NCBI GenBank assembly: GCA_003260075.1
Contig: QLIY01000427.1
Coordinates: forward strand, 1 to 64,000
Reading direction: 5' to 3'
Source: Phallusia mammillata
Taxonomy: Eukaryota; Chordata; Ascidiacea; Phlebobranchia; Ascidiidae
DNA: 64,000 nt
A program made the translations under genes and the position numbers. Numbering within the stretch: the stretch's first letter is position 1; each line of letters opens with the position of its first letter. Shown here one piece after another: positions 48,296 to 60,999 of the stretch. A model generated the notes under the pieces. The model saw only the letters and a list, made by a program, of their open reading frames with translations. It was not told where the DNA came from and did no database searches.

Positions 48296-48374
<79 letters not shown>
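48296..48374. other. 79-base C run followed by T10, probable gap
   Basis: The C run is followed directly by ten T at 48375-48384. The predicted poly-proline peptide is an artefact. Confidence 0.78.
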
Positions 48375-51300
48375 TTTTTTTTTTCGCTTCAACAGTGGAT
48401 TAAACTTTGTTTTGATGTTGAATAAGGCGTTGTTTCTCTGCGATAAACTATAGTGTTACTAGATTGACAGGATGTAACTGGATTATAAATCTAATCCGTT
48501 TGTTGTCCTGTAATGCGATATACGCATGCGTTGTAAAAAAACAAGCTTTTTGGCAGTGTACATATGGGTGACCTTTACATTTTGACCAGAAGCAACTATA
48601 GTTCAATTGTAGTTAGTTTTTCGTTGGATTAATAAGTAAAACAAATAGAGATTTATAATAATACGTACCAACGCATGTTAAGACCTATAGCTGTCTAACA
48701 AAGTACTTGCAGTTGTAGAAGTATCTTTTCTAAATAGTTTGATTTGGTGATATTGGACTTTGGTACTTTAGGATCAACGTTTTAATTTGCGGTTCGACTT
48801 TAGCGGGAAAGAGGCTTAAATGCTACAAAGCACACAAGTATTCATAAACTTGCTCCGGTTAACCTGGATTCCGATGTATCACTAATCGTAGTCACAACTA
48901 CAAACAAATGAATAAAGTCCAGCAGATTATGCGTTTGTTCAGACCGCACAGTTTGTTAGACAACGTTGGGAGTTTTGATCAAAATAGAACTTAAAGCTGA
49001 TTGAAGTCAATTGCAACAACAAGCAAACGTGTTTACAGTGGATCAGTGGACGCTGGTGGGACCGCCAGTAACGTTTAAGTGTTTACAAAGCCGCCAAATC
49101 CATCCTCGAAAATTTGTTACACAATCGTCGCCGGCAGGTGACCACTTCCGCCCCCCAGCTGCGTCACAAACGAATCGCGCGGCGTTACGCGTGTGTCAGG
49201 CTCGTCAATTTGGTGCGCCGCTCCTCCCCATCATCGCCAATTGTAGCGAATCTAAACTAAGGTGCGACGCCGCGATTGTTCTACGGGCACTAACGGTTCG
49301 AGCGACGGGGTCAGGACCCTTTGTTTACCCGAGGCCGTCTTTTGTCTTGGACGGATTATTGTTTGACAAACACGTCGCTATGAGTGGAATAAGCGTGATA
49401 GCGTACCGGTCGTCCATCACACCTAGTTTGTATACACAGCGTTATTAGCTGTATGGGGTGTATGTGAAATTGAGTGAGGGGCCGTTTGACCTTTTTTAGT
49501 TCGCAGGCCTCAAATTGTGTGGCACCATTGCGCCTTTAAGCGGACGCAATTAGGATTTGATTCACCAAACCCTCGTAAAATAAAAATAGCTTTGAATGAT
49601 CTAACTAGTCCAACAACGTCATTACCGCTGTATAAAGTTGCAAAAGTCGAGCGTAAAGATAGAAGCCAGTAATTGAGTGTAAAACATCACCACGTTTCGA
49701 CAGTTTCTATTGTCATCATTTTTAGGTGAAATAAAACCATCAGAAGGGACTGCTTTGCTGCAGTGTTGCAGTGCTTAAAGAACCTCCCTGACAACTTTAT
49801 TTTCAATTCTAGTGTTTCTTTTCACATGCAAATCCAGAACTTTGACCAGAATGTTTAACTGGAAAGGATGTAAATTGGTGTAAAATTTTCGAAACATTGT
49901 AGTCGGTTACCCCGACTCAATGGAGAGTAAGGTTGTGTGGTTAGGAATAAGTTGTGCGGTTATCGCTACAAGGCAAACAACACTCGTCGTTGCTTTATTA
50001 AATCGCTGTTATGCCGGAAAATATTGTGTACCTGACAAACAACCTTCGAGGGTCTTGGACGTCACTGGGCAAAGTGGCTTTGGCGGCTCGCAACAAAGAC
50101 TACGCAAGCAAGTTGATTTAAGTCTCATAAAGTGACTGGTCGCTTTCGTTGCGCACATGATCAAAAAAAAACATGACGCAGCCACTAGGCAATCTGTAGG
50201 CTGTGTAAATCATACGATGACTAAACAACGTCCAAACCTGCCTGCTTTACCCAGTCCAGGCGGCAAGTCAAAGACTATTGGAGGACAATGTCCGTCTCCA
50301 AGTTCGACAATCAAAAAATCTTTTGACACGTTGGAATGCACAATGCACACAAATGTTAAGATCATTTCCCCAACTTCGTGCAACTATTGCAAATGTTTGC
50401 ATACGTCAGTTACACAAAGACATTAATGGGTTGAGTTGGCAGCGTTGGTAACCACCGATCTTACAATGCTAGAGTTTTTGACCAATTGTTCATGTACGGC
50501 TTCTTGTGGGGCCATAACTGCTTTAGCCATTTGTACTGTTGTCGTCGTCCAGAAAAAGTAAATAATAGCGTAGCCCCATAAAAAGGCACTGATCTAACAA
50601 GGGTATATCCGCATCTTACAGTACTATACAAAATGTTTCTTTGACAAATTAACCTGTGCCTACGCAGCACTACATTTTGGGTACTTTTGAACTTAAACGT
50701 ATGTTGTAATTGTGTAAACTTGTCGAAATAAAGATTCCTTATACACACAAAAAGATCTGTAATTCCGCCAAATGGCTGAGCAGGGGGTATAAATCGTGGA
50801 TTAATAAGGCAAAAATTTCTGTCAGACACTAAAATGGAAATGTCAAGTTAAAATTACGGTGTGTCCCTGTGCCTTCAACACTGCGGTCAGCCATTACCGA
50901 GTTGTTATTGAATTCCCTATTCATAGAACACTTTCATTGCTTAATCCGGTGCACCGGGCAACTCTGTGTAAACGCTGTTGAAATAACAACGCCGACTTGA
51001 AATAAGCTGTCCTTCGGTCGCAAGCGCCGACACAGTAATACTTTATGGCTTGACTGACTTATAAAAGGTTTTGAGTCAACAAGTCACAAGTGTGCAGCGA
51101 CCAAAGCACAGGAACGTTGTTGGTCAAACCTCGACCTCTATTTATTTTTACTCTTCGTTTGGCTGATAGTTTCATATAACATGCTGTAAGGGAAGCATCA
51201 GAAACAGAGAAACAAGTAAGAAGGGCCGGGCATGGGCCAAAATATCTTTTGAAACAGGCTTTATTCGGACCTGAACATTTTATGTCCTTTTCGCCAAATC

Positions 51301-53471
51301 GATTTGGCAAACTTAACTTTTGGGCATTATTCGTGCTTTTGAAACAAACTTGGGTTCGTGCCTGCAATCTGAGCCTGCGCCTACAATTCTGAACAAATTC
51401 TGAAAAGATAAATGATGTTTTTTCGACTTCGCAAGGCTGGCGACTACAGAATAAACAGTTGTTCAGTTATGTCACACGCCATCCAAGCCACATTTCAAAT
51501 ACATACAACATTAGCAAAGTGTTCTGTCATTTTTAAATCTAAAACGAGCGGAGGGCTGACAATTCTTGCCCAAACCTTACACTGAAATTGTCTAGCAAAA
51601 TTTCGGTTTCAACTTTCAACTTTTCTCTCAATTATCCCGTATACCTGACTGTAGCATGGAATGGATTTTCTTAAACAAGTACAATTTTCGGATTAACCTG
51701 GCACGTTAAGCACGATAACCTTATGCTGACTAATCCACAAAATAGAAGAGCTATGCTAAAAACAAAAAACACGCTTATGTCGTCGTAAAAACCTAAAAAT
51801 CTATGTGTTGAATGAACTTATTCTGCTTAATATATCGTTTTGAAAAACTTGATCATTCAGTTAATTGGGTTAACAATACTGAAACTAAGTAAGCATATGA
51901 ACAAAGAACAGCACCAAGTACTTTGAAGTAACGTTTGCAAATACCGATTAAACATAGCAGTGTGCAATCCAAAAAAGCAATGAAACTCCATATTCAACCA
52001 ATATTGACAATGACATTTTGGTTACGCGCCCCGGCCAATGTAAAAGCGACGACCCTGGGTGACCCCATTTCTTCCCAAACAAATATACCAGGGACCACCA
52101 ACAAACGCATGGCTAACATAGAGAAAAAGTTTTATGGCTTGGTTATGTAAAGCGCCTTTTGACCCAGTCACACCCCTCTTGTAGTTCTATCAAGTCAATG
52201 AATTGAAAGGTCGCAAAAAATCTGTTTTATTGGATTTGGTCGCTTGATGTGACTGACCGAAAATTGGATTAAATTCTGGGTGATCCGGATTGAAGGATGC
52301 GATTTTGTAGACAAACACGATTGGTACAGTTTTCGATTTCCGCTTGAGAACGAAAGCGTGAAAAAATGGCGATTAAGCTGCTGGGAAAAAAAGTTAATTT
52401 ACATTCGATACCTTGCGCACAACAAACGCCTGTTCGCGAAGGCACGCCGCCGTTTGCTTGTTGTAGTTCGAAATCTCGTCCAATGCGATTATGATGTCAG
52501 AAATACACATTGCTTAGTGAAGATGTCTCGGAAAAGGTGCGATCGGTGAGGTATCGAAACCGCAAATAACATTGGATTTGTTTAATTGTGGCACCGGATT
52601 TGAACTAAATCTACACGTGGTTTGGTAAAACCTAGTGATACAGTGAAGTTTAACGTGATACGATTAACAAGAAAACTAGACTAAGATAAAGCTAGTCATA
52701 GTTTTATGAAATAAACTCTGTCCGAATCCCACTTTTTTAAAGGGTGAAAATAAATGTCAGTGGCAAACCTAAACTTACTTTAAATTTTGCACCCAATATG
52801 TGGCCATAAACTATACCTTACAAAGTGGTTATATTTTGTGTGTTTTTTTTATTCCCATCTTGATATATTGCCCTCTTGAAAACGCAGCATTAAAAAATCG
52901 AATGCAAAACGTAGCATCAAAAATATTCAAGTGTTTACGATGAAATGGCGTTAAGTTAGTTGTATTGTACCTTCCGGCTTAAAATTAACAACCTCAAACA
53001 CATTTAATGTGCAATTCTTACAAAAGTTGTGAAAACACATTGATTTATATGTTTGGTGAAACAACATAGGATTTAAATGGTATTGCGCTCGATTTAAAGT
53101 TTTAATTTGCTAGAAATACCACCTACAGATAAGCTAATTACCAAATCGTAGCTTAATCCCAATCCAGCAACTACCGTTAAGAGAATGGCTTAACTAATAT
53201 GTCACAGCTTAAGTCAATCGAGTTTATGCACAAATCAGCTGAAAAGGCCAGTTTACGCTCGTTTTTCAGCTCAGATTTTTTTTCGAACTTGGTGGGTTTG
53301 AACAACGCCCTAACATACTTTAGGCAGAAGCAAAAATCACAAATTACGATGTTATTAAAATTAAATTTGTGTTTAATTCAAGGCTAGTACTTTTTGGGAA
53401 TATAGTAAGTCTTTTTTCAAGCCGCTACAAATTAAGTTACACCAAACCAAGAAAAATTCCATGTAAACCAT
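48375..53471. other. No recognisable gene
   Basis: About 5 kb. A GC-rich patch at 49.0-49.42 kb keeps a 145-codon frame open, but its composition and lack of motifs suggest chance. At 52.28-52.55 kb an 89-codon frame contains FRFPLENESVKKWRL, faintly like the middle of a THAP domain but without its C2CH residues. No confident gene. Confidence 0.45.
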
Positions 53472-53758
53472 AAATGGTCTTTGTTTATCAAGATTTGAAT
53501 TCAAATCCTATAGCTAAATGTTGCCACTGTTTGTTGGGGTAAAAAAACAAAACATTGCAATAAAAACTATAGTCTTTTTGCAAATCTTGAAGTCACTAAG
53601 AAAGCATACGCCCCCCCCCCAATGGTCTTTGTTTATCAAGATTTGAATTCAAATCCTATAGCTAAATGGTGCCACTGTTTGTTGGGGTAAAAAACCAAAA
53701 CATTGCAATAAAAACTATAGTCTTTTTACAAATCTTGAAGTCACTAAGAAAGCATACA
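53472..53758. repeat. 138-bp duplicated flanks around C10 at 53611-53620
   Basis: AATGGTCTTTGTTTATCAAG starts at 53472 and 53621. The copies end GAAAGCATAC and differ at about three positions. Confidence 0.9.
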
Positions 53759-54338
53759 AAGGTTATAAACCTATCGAGTTAGGGTACAACATTTCTACCT
53801 AAATGGTTCGAATAGTTTAAGATGGCATCAAATACCCTTTTAAGGACCCAGAAAAGCTACCGTGCAGTAAGGGTTATTTGCTCTCCAAATTACACCGTGT
53901 TTTACGAGTGGTAGCGTGCAAAAACACCCAAAACCTTATCAATCACACGCCACCCTTTAAACCGCACAGTTGAAACTGTCCCAGCTGTCAAGATGCATGA
54001 GGCTAATGGTGAAAAGACTGCTACCGAACACACTTGACCTTTTTCGGCGAGGTTAATTTGCGTTTACCATCGCTAACTGGAAATGTTGATTCGAAAACAC
54101 AATTAGGCGTTTATTGGGTGTGAAAAGTCGATGGTTTCAAGGTGTGAACTGCTGATCACAGAAAAGTGTGTGAAAATCCATGAAGGCTTTAAAGAGGGTT
54201 TGTCCCGTAGCAAACATGCTGACCTGGTGTTATATGAGGTTGTTTTGCACAAGTCAAGTGTAGATTTGGACTAAGAAGTCTTTTCGAAAACCTGTGGGAA
54301 TGCGGGGCCGTTTGTGAAGTTTCAGAAGTTTGCTTACA
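53759..54338. other. No recognisable gene
   Basis: Spacer between two duplicated pairs. I see no gene or repeat in it. Confidence 0.5.
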
Positions 54339-54700
54339 GAAAAAAATGATTTGCAAAACTAAAATAAAACTTGAAATTTGAAAAACGCACAAGAGCTTTT
54401 TTACATTTATTAAAGTCGATTACGCCTGAATAGGGTGAACCCAAAACGAAAACTTTTTGCAGCAACGTTTTAAGTGTCTGTGAAAGTGAAAAAGCCCCTA
54501 AAATTTCCGATTTTTCCCCCCCCCCGAAAAAAATGATTTGCAAAACTAAAATAAAACTTGAAATTTGAAAAACACACAAGAGCTTTTTTACATTTATTAA
54601 AGTCTTTACGCCTGAATAGGGTGAACCCAAAACGAAAACGTTTTGCAGCAACGTTTTAAGTGTCTGTGAAAGTGAAAAAGTCCCTAAAATTTCCGATTTT
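54339..54700. repeat. 177-bp duplicated flanks around C10 at 54516-54525
   Basis: GAAAAAAATGATTTGCAAAA starts at 54339 and 54526. Both copies end AAAATTTCCGATTTT with a few substitutions and a short indel. Confidence 0.9.
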
Positions 54701-56227
54701 CACGCGAAAATCAAATGAAAACGTGACCAATTCGCGCATGGCCACATTTTTGCCACGAGTAGACGTTTGTTTATTTTCGCCTCGACAAAGTTGAATGACA
54801 AAGAGTTTCCTTGGTGAATAGAGTATGTGAAAATGTACAAACTATATCCCGTTCTATTTCACAAACACAAAGCGAAAGGTAATCGCACAATTGTCACTGC
54901 AAACAAGACTAATCAAAATAGTCACGATCTGTGTTTGCATTTGTTCAAAAGGCTTATTCAAAGACGCTATTTAGATGACGTAATCTTGAATCGTAAATCA
55001 AGACTTCTGAGAATGTGTTGAAAAATTTTTAGTCAGGTATCTATATGTTTGCCTTTCGGTTCGACAAACGAAAAACGTCGATTAAGCTCTAGGAAAACTT
55101 CACCATGCTGTCAATTTGCGACATGATGAACGCCCGGCGTATTTGGCTGGTTTCGGGTTTCGCTCCTCACCCAACTTTTCACCAACCATCCTCATTACAG
55201 AGGTCAAAGTTCGTTTGCGCAAACGACGGTCACTCACGCGACGGTCTCAGTGTCCAACATCGGCTTAACGCACCCAAAACATTGTCCACTCGTTTCGAGG
55301 CGTTATCGGACACCAGCAAAGCACTAGAGGGTCGTGAATGTGACGCAGTAAGGGGTAGGGTCCCTTGTCGTATGCGGTCGATCCAAATCGTTGTTGTCTT
55401 GGTTAATCCTCTGTAATATTGGGGCCATGGCCGTGGAAGCAGCACCCGACTTTCCCGCCAAAGGAGATACCCAATCACAGCTGCATGGTTCGGCCACTCG
55501 ACCTTGTGATTCAATCTGTCAGGATCAAGACAGCGACACACCCATCAGCATCTGTTCCATCACAACATTGCAAAGGTTTTATTAAAAGCGGCTTTTTGGC
55601 GAACACAACCAGGTGATTGGTGTCTGGTGGAACTTAATGCCAACCGATCAGCTTGATTTTCTCGACAGTTTGCTTTGGATCGTGCTGGTGAAACCGCTTC
55701 TGTTCAGAACCAAGCCACCGTTTCAATGCGGCCAAGGTTAAATATCCCGGTATTCAACGTAAAGCGGCGTGCAAACCATATTTTGAGCTAGCGATTTTTG
55801 TCTTTGCACCCCACCCTAGAGCATTATTTATGTTAGTAAACACAAGACTGATTAATAAACAAGATACGGGTCTTGTTTATTCAAAGATTGCTCCAATACC
55901 TTATCTGCATGCCGACCAGAGCAACCCGTAATCTCAATAATTTTAAAATATGAATTGTTGTATTCAATTAAGATCATCTTATTGTTTGTTTTACAACTAG
56001 CCAGATACATTGGTACATATCGGACGTACGTCACCGAAAGCTTTGAAGCATTGTAACAAATTGACGCACACACGGACTCTTAACATTGGGATCAAAGTAA
56101 AGATTCAGGTTGAAAATGCGATCCGGTTTCCCGCACAAATTCCTCCGAATTACCAAATCGCTCTAATCCTTAAAGCGCCTAAAAAGCACGTAACGCGCCA
56201 CAACAAAACAAGTAAAATTTAACCGAA
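54701..56227. other. No recognisable gene
   Basis: GC-richer around 55.1-55.55 kb, with overlapping 103-codon frames on both strands and no recognisable motif in either. Could be regulatory; nothing can be named. Confidence 0.45.
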
Positions 56228-56622
56228 AGAAACAACTTGGACCAACTTGATATTCTCGCCGGAATTCGATTTACGCAGTCGCCTACCAATAGTGACGTCA
56301 CTGCTTACGTCATAGGGTTTGTCTGTTCGAGTGGGGTTAAGATTATCAGCTGAAGAGGAGGAAAGCTATCCAAAAGAACCCCAGGGGTCGAAGTACCGGG
56401 GTAACTTGACCCAGACAATCCCCCCCCCCAGAAACAACTTGGACCAACTTGATATTCTCGCCGGAATTCGATTTACGTAGTCGCCTACCGATAGTGACCT
56501 CACTGCTTACGTCACGGGGTTTGTCTGTTCGAGTGGGGTGAAGATTATCAGCTGAAGAGGAGGAAAGCTATCCAAAGGAGCCGCAGGGGTCGTAGCACCG
56601 AGGTAACTTGACCCAGACGATT
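56228..56622. repeat. 192-bp duplicated flanks around C10 at 56420-56429
   Basis: GAAACAACTTGGACCAACTT starts at 56228 and 56430. The copies differ by scattered substitutions. One of these turns TGACGTCA at 56293 into TGACCTCA at 56495, so the two copies differ in a predicted bZIP site. Confidence 0.9.
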
Positions 56623-56640
56623 GCGGGTAAGGGGGACGTG

Positions 56641-56708
56641 AGCAATTGTCGTCACCTGTCGATGTGGTGCCCCCCCCCCAGCAATTGTCGTCACCTGTCG
56701 ATGTGGTG
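56641..56708. repeat. 29-bp duplicated flanks around C10 at 56670-56679
   Basis: AGCAATTGTCGTCACCTGTC starts at 56641 and 56680, identical over 29 bp up to ATGTGGTG. Confidence 0.88.
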
Positions 56709-57203
56709 ACTGTGGTTTGTATTGACTGAGGTCAAGGGTCGTCGAATTCTGGCGATTACGTGACGTTACCTATTAACTTTGGAATTAGCTTGAAAAGGGG
56801 AAGTAAAGAAAGATACATGCGCGGGGTGACTTAAGCAAAAACTGTTTGTTTCAACTTAACAAGTGACTGTTGTGTAAAATTGTTTTGAGAATGTTGGCTA
56901 AAAAGCTTTGGTAAATCGTAAAACGTTCCCCCCCCCCAATCCCGGGATAAGCCAAAGTGGCAAATTTGAGAAACCCTAGTGGTGACTGTGGTGTATTGAC
57001 TGAGGTCAAGGGTCGACGAATTCTGGCGATGACGTGACATTACGTATTAACTTTGGAATTACCTTGAAAGGGGGAAGTAAAGAAAGATACATGCGCGGGG
57101 TGACTTATTAGGCAAAAACTGATTATTTCAACTTAACAAGTGGTTGTTGTGTATTTTTTTGGGTATGTTGGCTAAAAAGCTTTGGTAAATCGTAAAGCGT
57201 TAA
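56704..57203. repeat. Roughly 220-bp duplication around C10 at 56928-56937
   Basis: TGGTGACTGTGG starts near 56704 and 56980, and both copies end AAGCTTTGGTAAATCGTAAA. The right copy is preceded by about 42 bp found only once. The copies show many substitutions and small indels, more divergence than the other pairs. Confidence 0.85.
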
Positions 57204-57264
57204 AAACTTTGGCAAAAATGTGTTTTGTCAGCTTAGTGCATTATCGGTCACCACAAATATATTT

Positions 57265-57530
57265 CGATTGTTTTTAAATTGAACGTTTGTTTGCAAGTGA
57301 ATTTAAGAACAAGCTTGATTTCCAAGAGTGTATCAAGATAAATATACGCCATGCGTACTGACACATACAATTCCGATGCCTATTAGTTTACCCCCCCCCC
57401 TCGATTGTTTATAAATTGAACGTTTCTACGTTTGTTTGCAAGTGAATTTAAGAACACGCTTGATTACCAATAGTGTATCAAGATAAACATACGTCAAGCG
57501 TACTGGCACATTCAGTTCTGATGCTTTTTA
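57265..57530. repeat. 126-bp duplicated flanks around C10 at 57391-57400
   Basis: TCGATTGTTTTTAAATTGAA at 57265 and TCGATTGTTTATAAATTGAA at 57401 begin two copies, the second with an extra TCTACGT and scattered substitutions. Confidence 0.87.
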
Positions 57531-58169
57531 GTTTTCTAGAGGAAGCGAAACATCCATTAGTAATATTTCTGACGACAACACCGGCTTAGAGCGGGTTTGT
57601 CAGTCCATGTGGTCGTGAATGGCCCTTGCGGTCCAACGGACAAACGTCCACGTTTAGTGGGAGAATCTCACGAGGAAATGAATAACTTCTAATCCCGTTT
57701 TGTTGCGTAAACATCACGTCGGATCCGTAAAAGTATCACGTTAGTCAGCAGCCGAAACTTCCTACTACAGTGTTCCCGCCAGTTCAAAAGCACTTGAACG
57801 AGATACGTTAAAGTACGTAGGTCGGTGTAGCTTTTTTAGACTGAGTCGCCAAAGGTTCGCGACGCGTATCCTTCTGTACACAGAAAATAGAATGGAAAAC
57901 TAAGAAAGCTTGTATTGCAACCAGAATCTGCTCAACATAATGTAAATATTTGATAAAGCCATTGCCCGAAAACAATATTAGAACGATTTGGTAAAGCCTT
58001 ACCCGCGTTTGGTATCTGATAATTACAATCTAAAAGCGGAGAGACTTTAACTAAGCGCTCAATACTATTTAGGGTTAAAAACAAACGTCTAATTTCTGAA
58101 TTTTACCTGAACCTCATTCCTGCCCATATACGGTCATCGAAACACGTCAATCACCTTGTGACGTCATAG

Positions 58170-58173
<4 letters not shown>
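57531..58173. other. No recognisable gene
   Basis: Mixed-composition spacer, with TGACGTCA at 58159-58166 just before the next C run. No gene seen. Confidence 0.5.

Positions 58174-58225
<52 letters not shown>
58174..58225. other. 52-base C run, probable scaffold gap
   Basis: Uninterrupted C between unrelated flanks; no duplication seen on either side. Confidence 0.78.
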
Positions 58226-58226
<1 letters not shown>

Positions 58227-58722
58227 TGACTATGGGGGCTTTACTTTATGGTTCGAGTCACTGTGAAAGAAACACTCGGTCGGGTTTGCACTAAATCGTC
58301 GCTCAGCGCACGGGCTTATGTGTTGGTCCATCCGTGCAAGATGTTTATCAACAAATAACGCACGCTGTTCTCGTCAACAACTTTGCCGAAGCAGCTTGAG
58401 TCCCGGTGCTGACAAATTGTTCTTAACAAGCAGGCTGTGCTGCAACCCCGCAACTATGATTATATGCGCTCAAGTGCTGAGGAAAAGTGAAACAGCGATA
58501 CAACACAATGGGGGACAATAACGGGTACATGCACGTATCCAAAAGATTGTTTAAATTTTTGTTCGTTTATTCGACAAAACAAAATTACCACAAAACTATA
58601 TATTGGTCGTGTTTTAACGGGGTTTGAACCAATGACATTGTCGAGTACAACTTCCGATTTTTTGCGTGTATGGATGCAGTGCCTAAAATCATTCGGCTTC
58701 TCCCTGTCGATAATCGTCTATA
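58226..58722. other. No gene; one isolated B-box-like site
   Basis: On the minus strand GGTTCAAACCC occurs at about 58628-58618, fitting the polymerase III B-box consensus. No A box was found at suitable distance upstream of it. Confidence 0.4.
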
Positions 58723-58755
58723 TTTTTTCACGGGGTTCGAACCCAGGAATCGTCT

Positions 58756-58818
<63 letters not shown>

Positions 58819-58848
58819 NTTTTTTTTCACGGGGTTCGAACCCAGGAC
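58723..58848. repeat. Duplicated 26-bp B-box segment around a T tract with n
   Basis: TTTTTTCACGGGGTTCGAAC, continuing CCAGGA, occurs at 58723-58748 and 58822-58847. Between them lies a T tract at 58758-58827 broken by n at 58819. Either a second truncated SINE tail or an unmerged join at a poly-A stretch. Confidence 0.7.
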
Positions 58849-58940
58849 TCTCCCGGGGACGAATCCCGATCAGGGTTTTTTTATGTCTGTAATTCTTGAA
58901 AAATATAATTCAGTAAGACCCGCTGCGCCACGTAGTGGTC
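58758..58940 (-). mobile_element. tRNA-derived SINE with poly-A tail
   Basis: Read on the minus strand, an A box TGGCGCAGCGGG (58930-58919) is followed about 77 bases later by a B box GGTTCGAACC (58842-58833). Then comes an A-rich tail, the T tract at 58827-58758 on the plus strand. This order is that of a tRNA-derived short interspersed element transcribed by polymerase III. The A-B distance is longer than in most tRNAs, and no acceptor-stem pairing is visible, so it is not an intact tRNA gene. The n inside the tail means its length is unknown. Confidence 0.65.
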
Positions 58941-59305
58941 ATTTCTTGGAAATATAGTCAGTCGACTTTACGCAAGTTCGTCAGTGCTGCGTCATTGACG
59001 ATTTTTTGATGGATGATGTTTTCGCGCTTATTTGAGAGAAAAATCCGACTTATAAAGCACTTAAACGCTGAATGGCAGTATTCTGGTAATAATCCAGGGA
59101 GAGACTTTCCAAAAATGCCCATTTCTCATTTATCTGTTTATCACATAGCACGTGTTTCGATACCGGGATCGGCATATCGTTTCATTCTAAAAATAACTTT
59201 TAAAATATCAGGGAAATTACCGGTTGTGAAGTCACATTGAAAGTCATTTCTGTTAAACGTTCAAAAAAGGTTTTATCCAGGGATAGAATTTATCCGGTTC
59301 GATCC
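58941..59305. other. No recognisable gene
   Basis: Short AT-rich spacer. A GGTTCGATCC near 59290 resembles a B box but has no A box partner. Confidence 0.45.
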
Positions 59306-59472
59306 GGTTCTTAACATACTGTTCAAACAATTTGTTAACTAACACTATCTGAGGCTAAAAATACAGTCAGTAAAAAGTTAACCCCCCCCCCCCCGGTTCT
59401 TAACATACTGTTCAAACAATTTGTTAACTAACACTATCTGTGTGGCTAAAAATACAGTCAGTAAAAAGTTAA
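59306..59472. repeat. 76-bp duplicated flanks around a 13-C run
   Basis: GGTTCTTAACATACTGTTCA starts at 59306 and 59395, both running to AAAAAGTTAA. The right copy has two extra bases (TG). The C run is at 59382-59394. Confidence 0.88.
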
Positions 59473-60999
59473 TGAACCCAAAACAGCCAGTTCCTAAAAC
59501 ACTGTTTTGGAAATTGTTAAATTCTAAAATCATATTGATAAAAATACCGTCAGTATAAAACGTTAAGCAATCTAAAGTGTGTGTACAAAATGTCTACAAT
59601 GACATTTACAATGAATACAATGTCAAATACTAGGCAACGAAGTCCATATTTTGATTGTCGGCGAAACGTCTCCAGTTTTCGCAAACAACAAACTGCATCC
59701 ACATTTTATTCCCAACTTAAATCCCATAGCCGTCAGTGCAGATTGATGAACATCACGCGCTAACAAAAAGCCCGCGACACCTCGCATGACAGGAAGGACG
59801 ATAGGTCAGGCTTAATCCGGACCTGTGGCGAGCTATGATTTGATTTACCGTGGTTCGGGAGCTGACACCATCAGCAGTAATGGAATTTTACACAAGCGGA
59901 CATCGATCACGGCTTGAAGATTTGCCGCTGTGATTGCGGTCTCTTTAGAAGTTGCTCTTGAGCAATGAAAATTGCTGAATCAGATTAATCGCTACGGCGG
60001 TGGTCTAAGTCTTTAATGCGCGAAGGACCTTGTTCCGATTATAAGTATTCGACGATCACGACAACCGAAGTTGATCCTCTTTTCCTGGGCCCGCGTAAAG
60101 TTTGTGCACTTTGAGGTCGTATCGTGATCCAAGAATAAACTTGTGTCTTTTGATGTGCACTTGTTTTGTTTTTTAACATTTTCATAACTTCCATTTGAAC
60201 ATATTGTTTTTCGTAAGCGTTAAGCACGCCTTGAAAGTAAAAGAAATTTCCCACATTAAGGCCTTTTCCACATCGAAGACAGACTAATGCTAAAAAATTA
60301 AACCCAATACACTTTAAATGAACATATCAGTTGACACTATGGCAGTTTGGTCTTATTTATGCGTGGCAGCTATACTTTGTTGCATTCCGTCAAACGTGCT
60401 TTCAGCCAATACACTTACACAACATTCAATGCAAAGAACTTGTTTGGCAGTGAAGTGATTTCGAAATCCCATTGATTGTGAATGGCACGTATTTAAAGTC
60501 TATGACTTAATCCAAATTATCATTTCAATACGAATCGTTTGCGTCAACTTAAAGACGGCAAACCGGACGGTTTCGTTATAGTTTTGGTAAAAGTCGGCGC
60601 CAAAGGCAAGAGATAAAGGTGGATTAGTTATGAAAGCACTTGCAATTGACTGACTGGTGTGGGAGCAATGTCAACGTTACTGTTCTTGCCAAGGTAAACA
60701 AGTCTATCTGTCAAGTGTTGGTTGACACATGCCAGAAATTAAAGCGGTTTTCTTTACGACTTTAATACAGTATGCGATGCTAGATTCGAAGTCAGAATCA
60801 CCGTTTACATTAATATATGTTGTTTAAACACGACAAAATGCAATATCAACGTCAATGAATTAATACAATTGTTACTGATGTTTGGAATTTGTATGGTGCA
60901 AAGCTTTTTAATGTTTTTACTCCACCGCCTCAGTTTACAATAGTCGTTTGAAATAAAACAGCTATTTTTCACCAACAAACATATTATAATGCTTTGTAT
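59473..60999. other. No recognisable gene
   Basis: AT-rich. A short ACAATGACATTTACAATGAA-type internal repetition occurs near 59590. No gene seen. Confidence 0.5.

Noticed and set aside
49011..49448. 145-codon plus frame
   Set aside because: Sits in a GC-rich patch where stops are rare; composition and lack of motifs suggest chance.
52280..52549. THAP-like zinc finger (FRFPLENESVKKWRL)
   Set aside because: The C2CH zinc ligands and the terminal AVPTIF-type motif are missing; similarity is limited to one short stretch.
58820..58940. Functional tRNA gene
   Set aside because: A and B boxes are present but too far apart, there is no acceptor-stem pairing, and it runs into a poly-A tail; a tRNA-derived SINE fits better.
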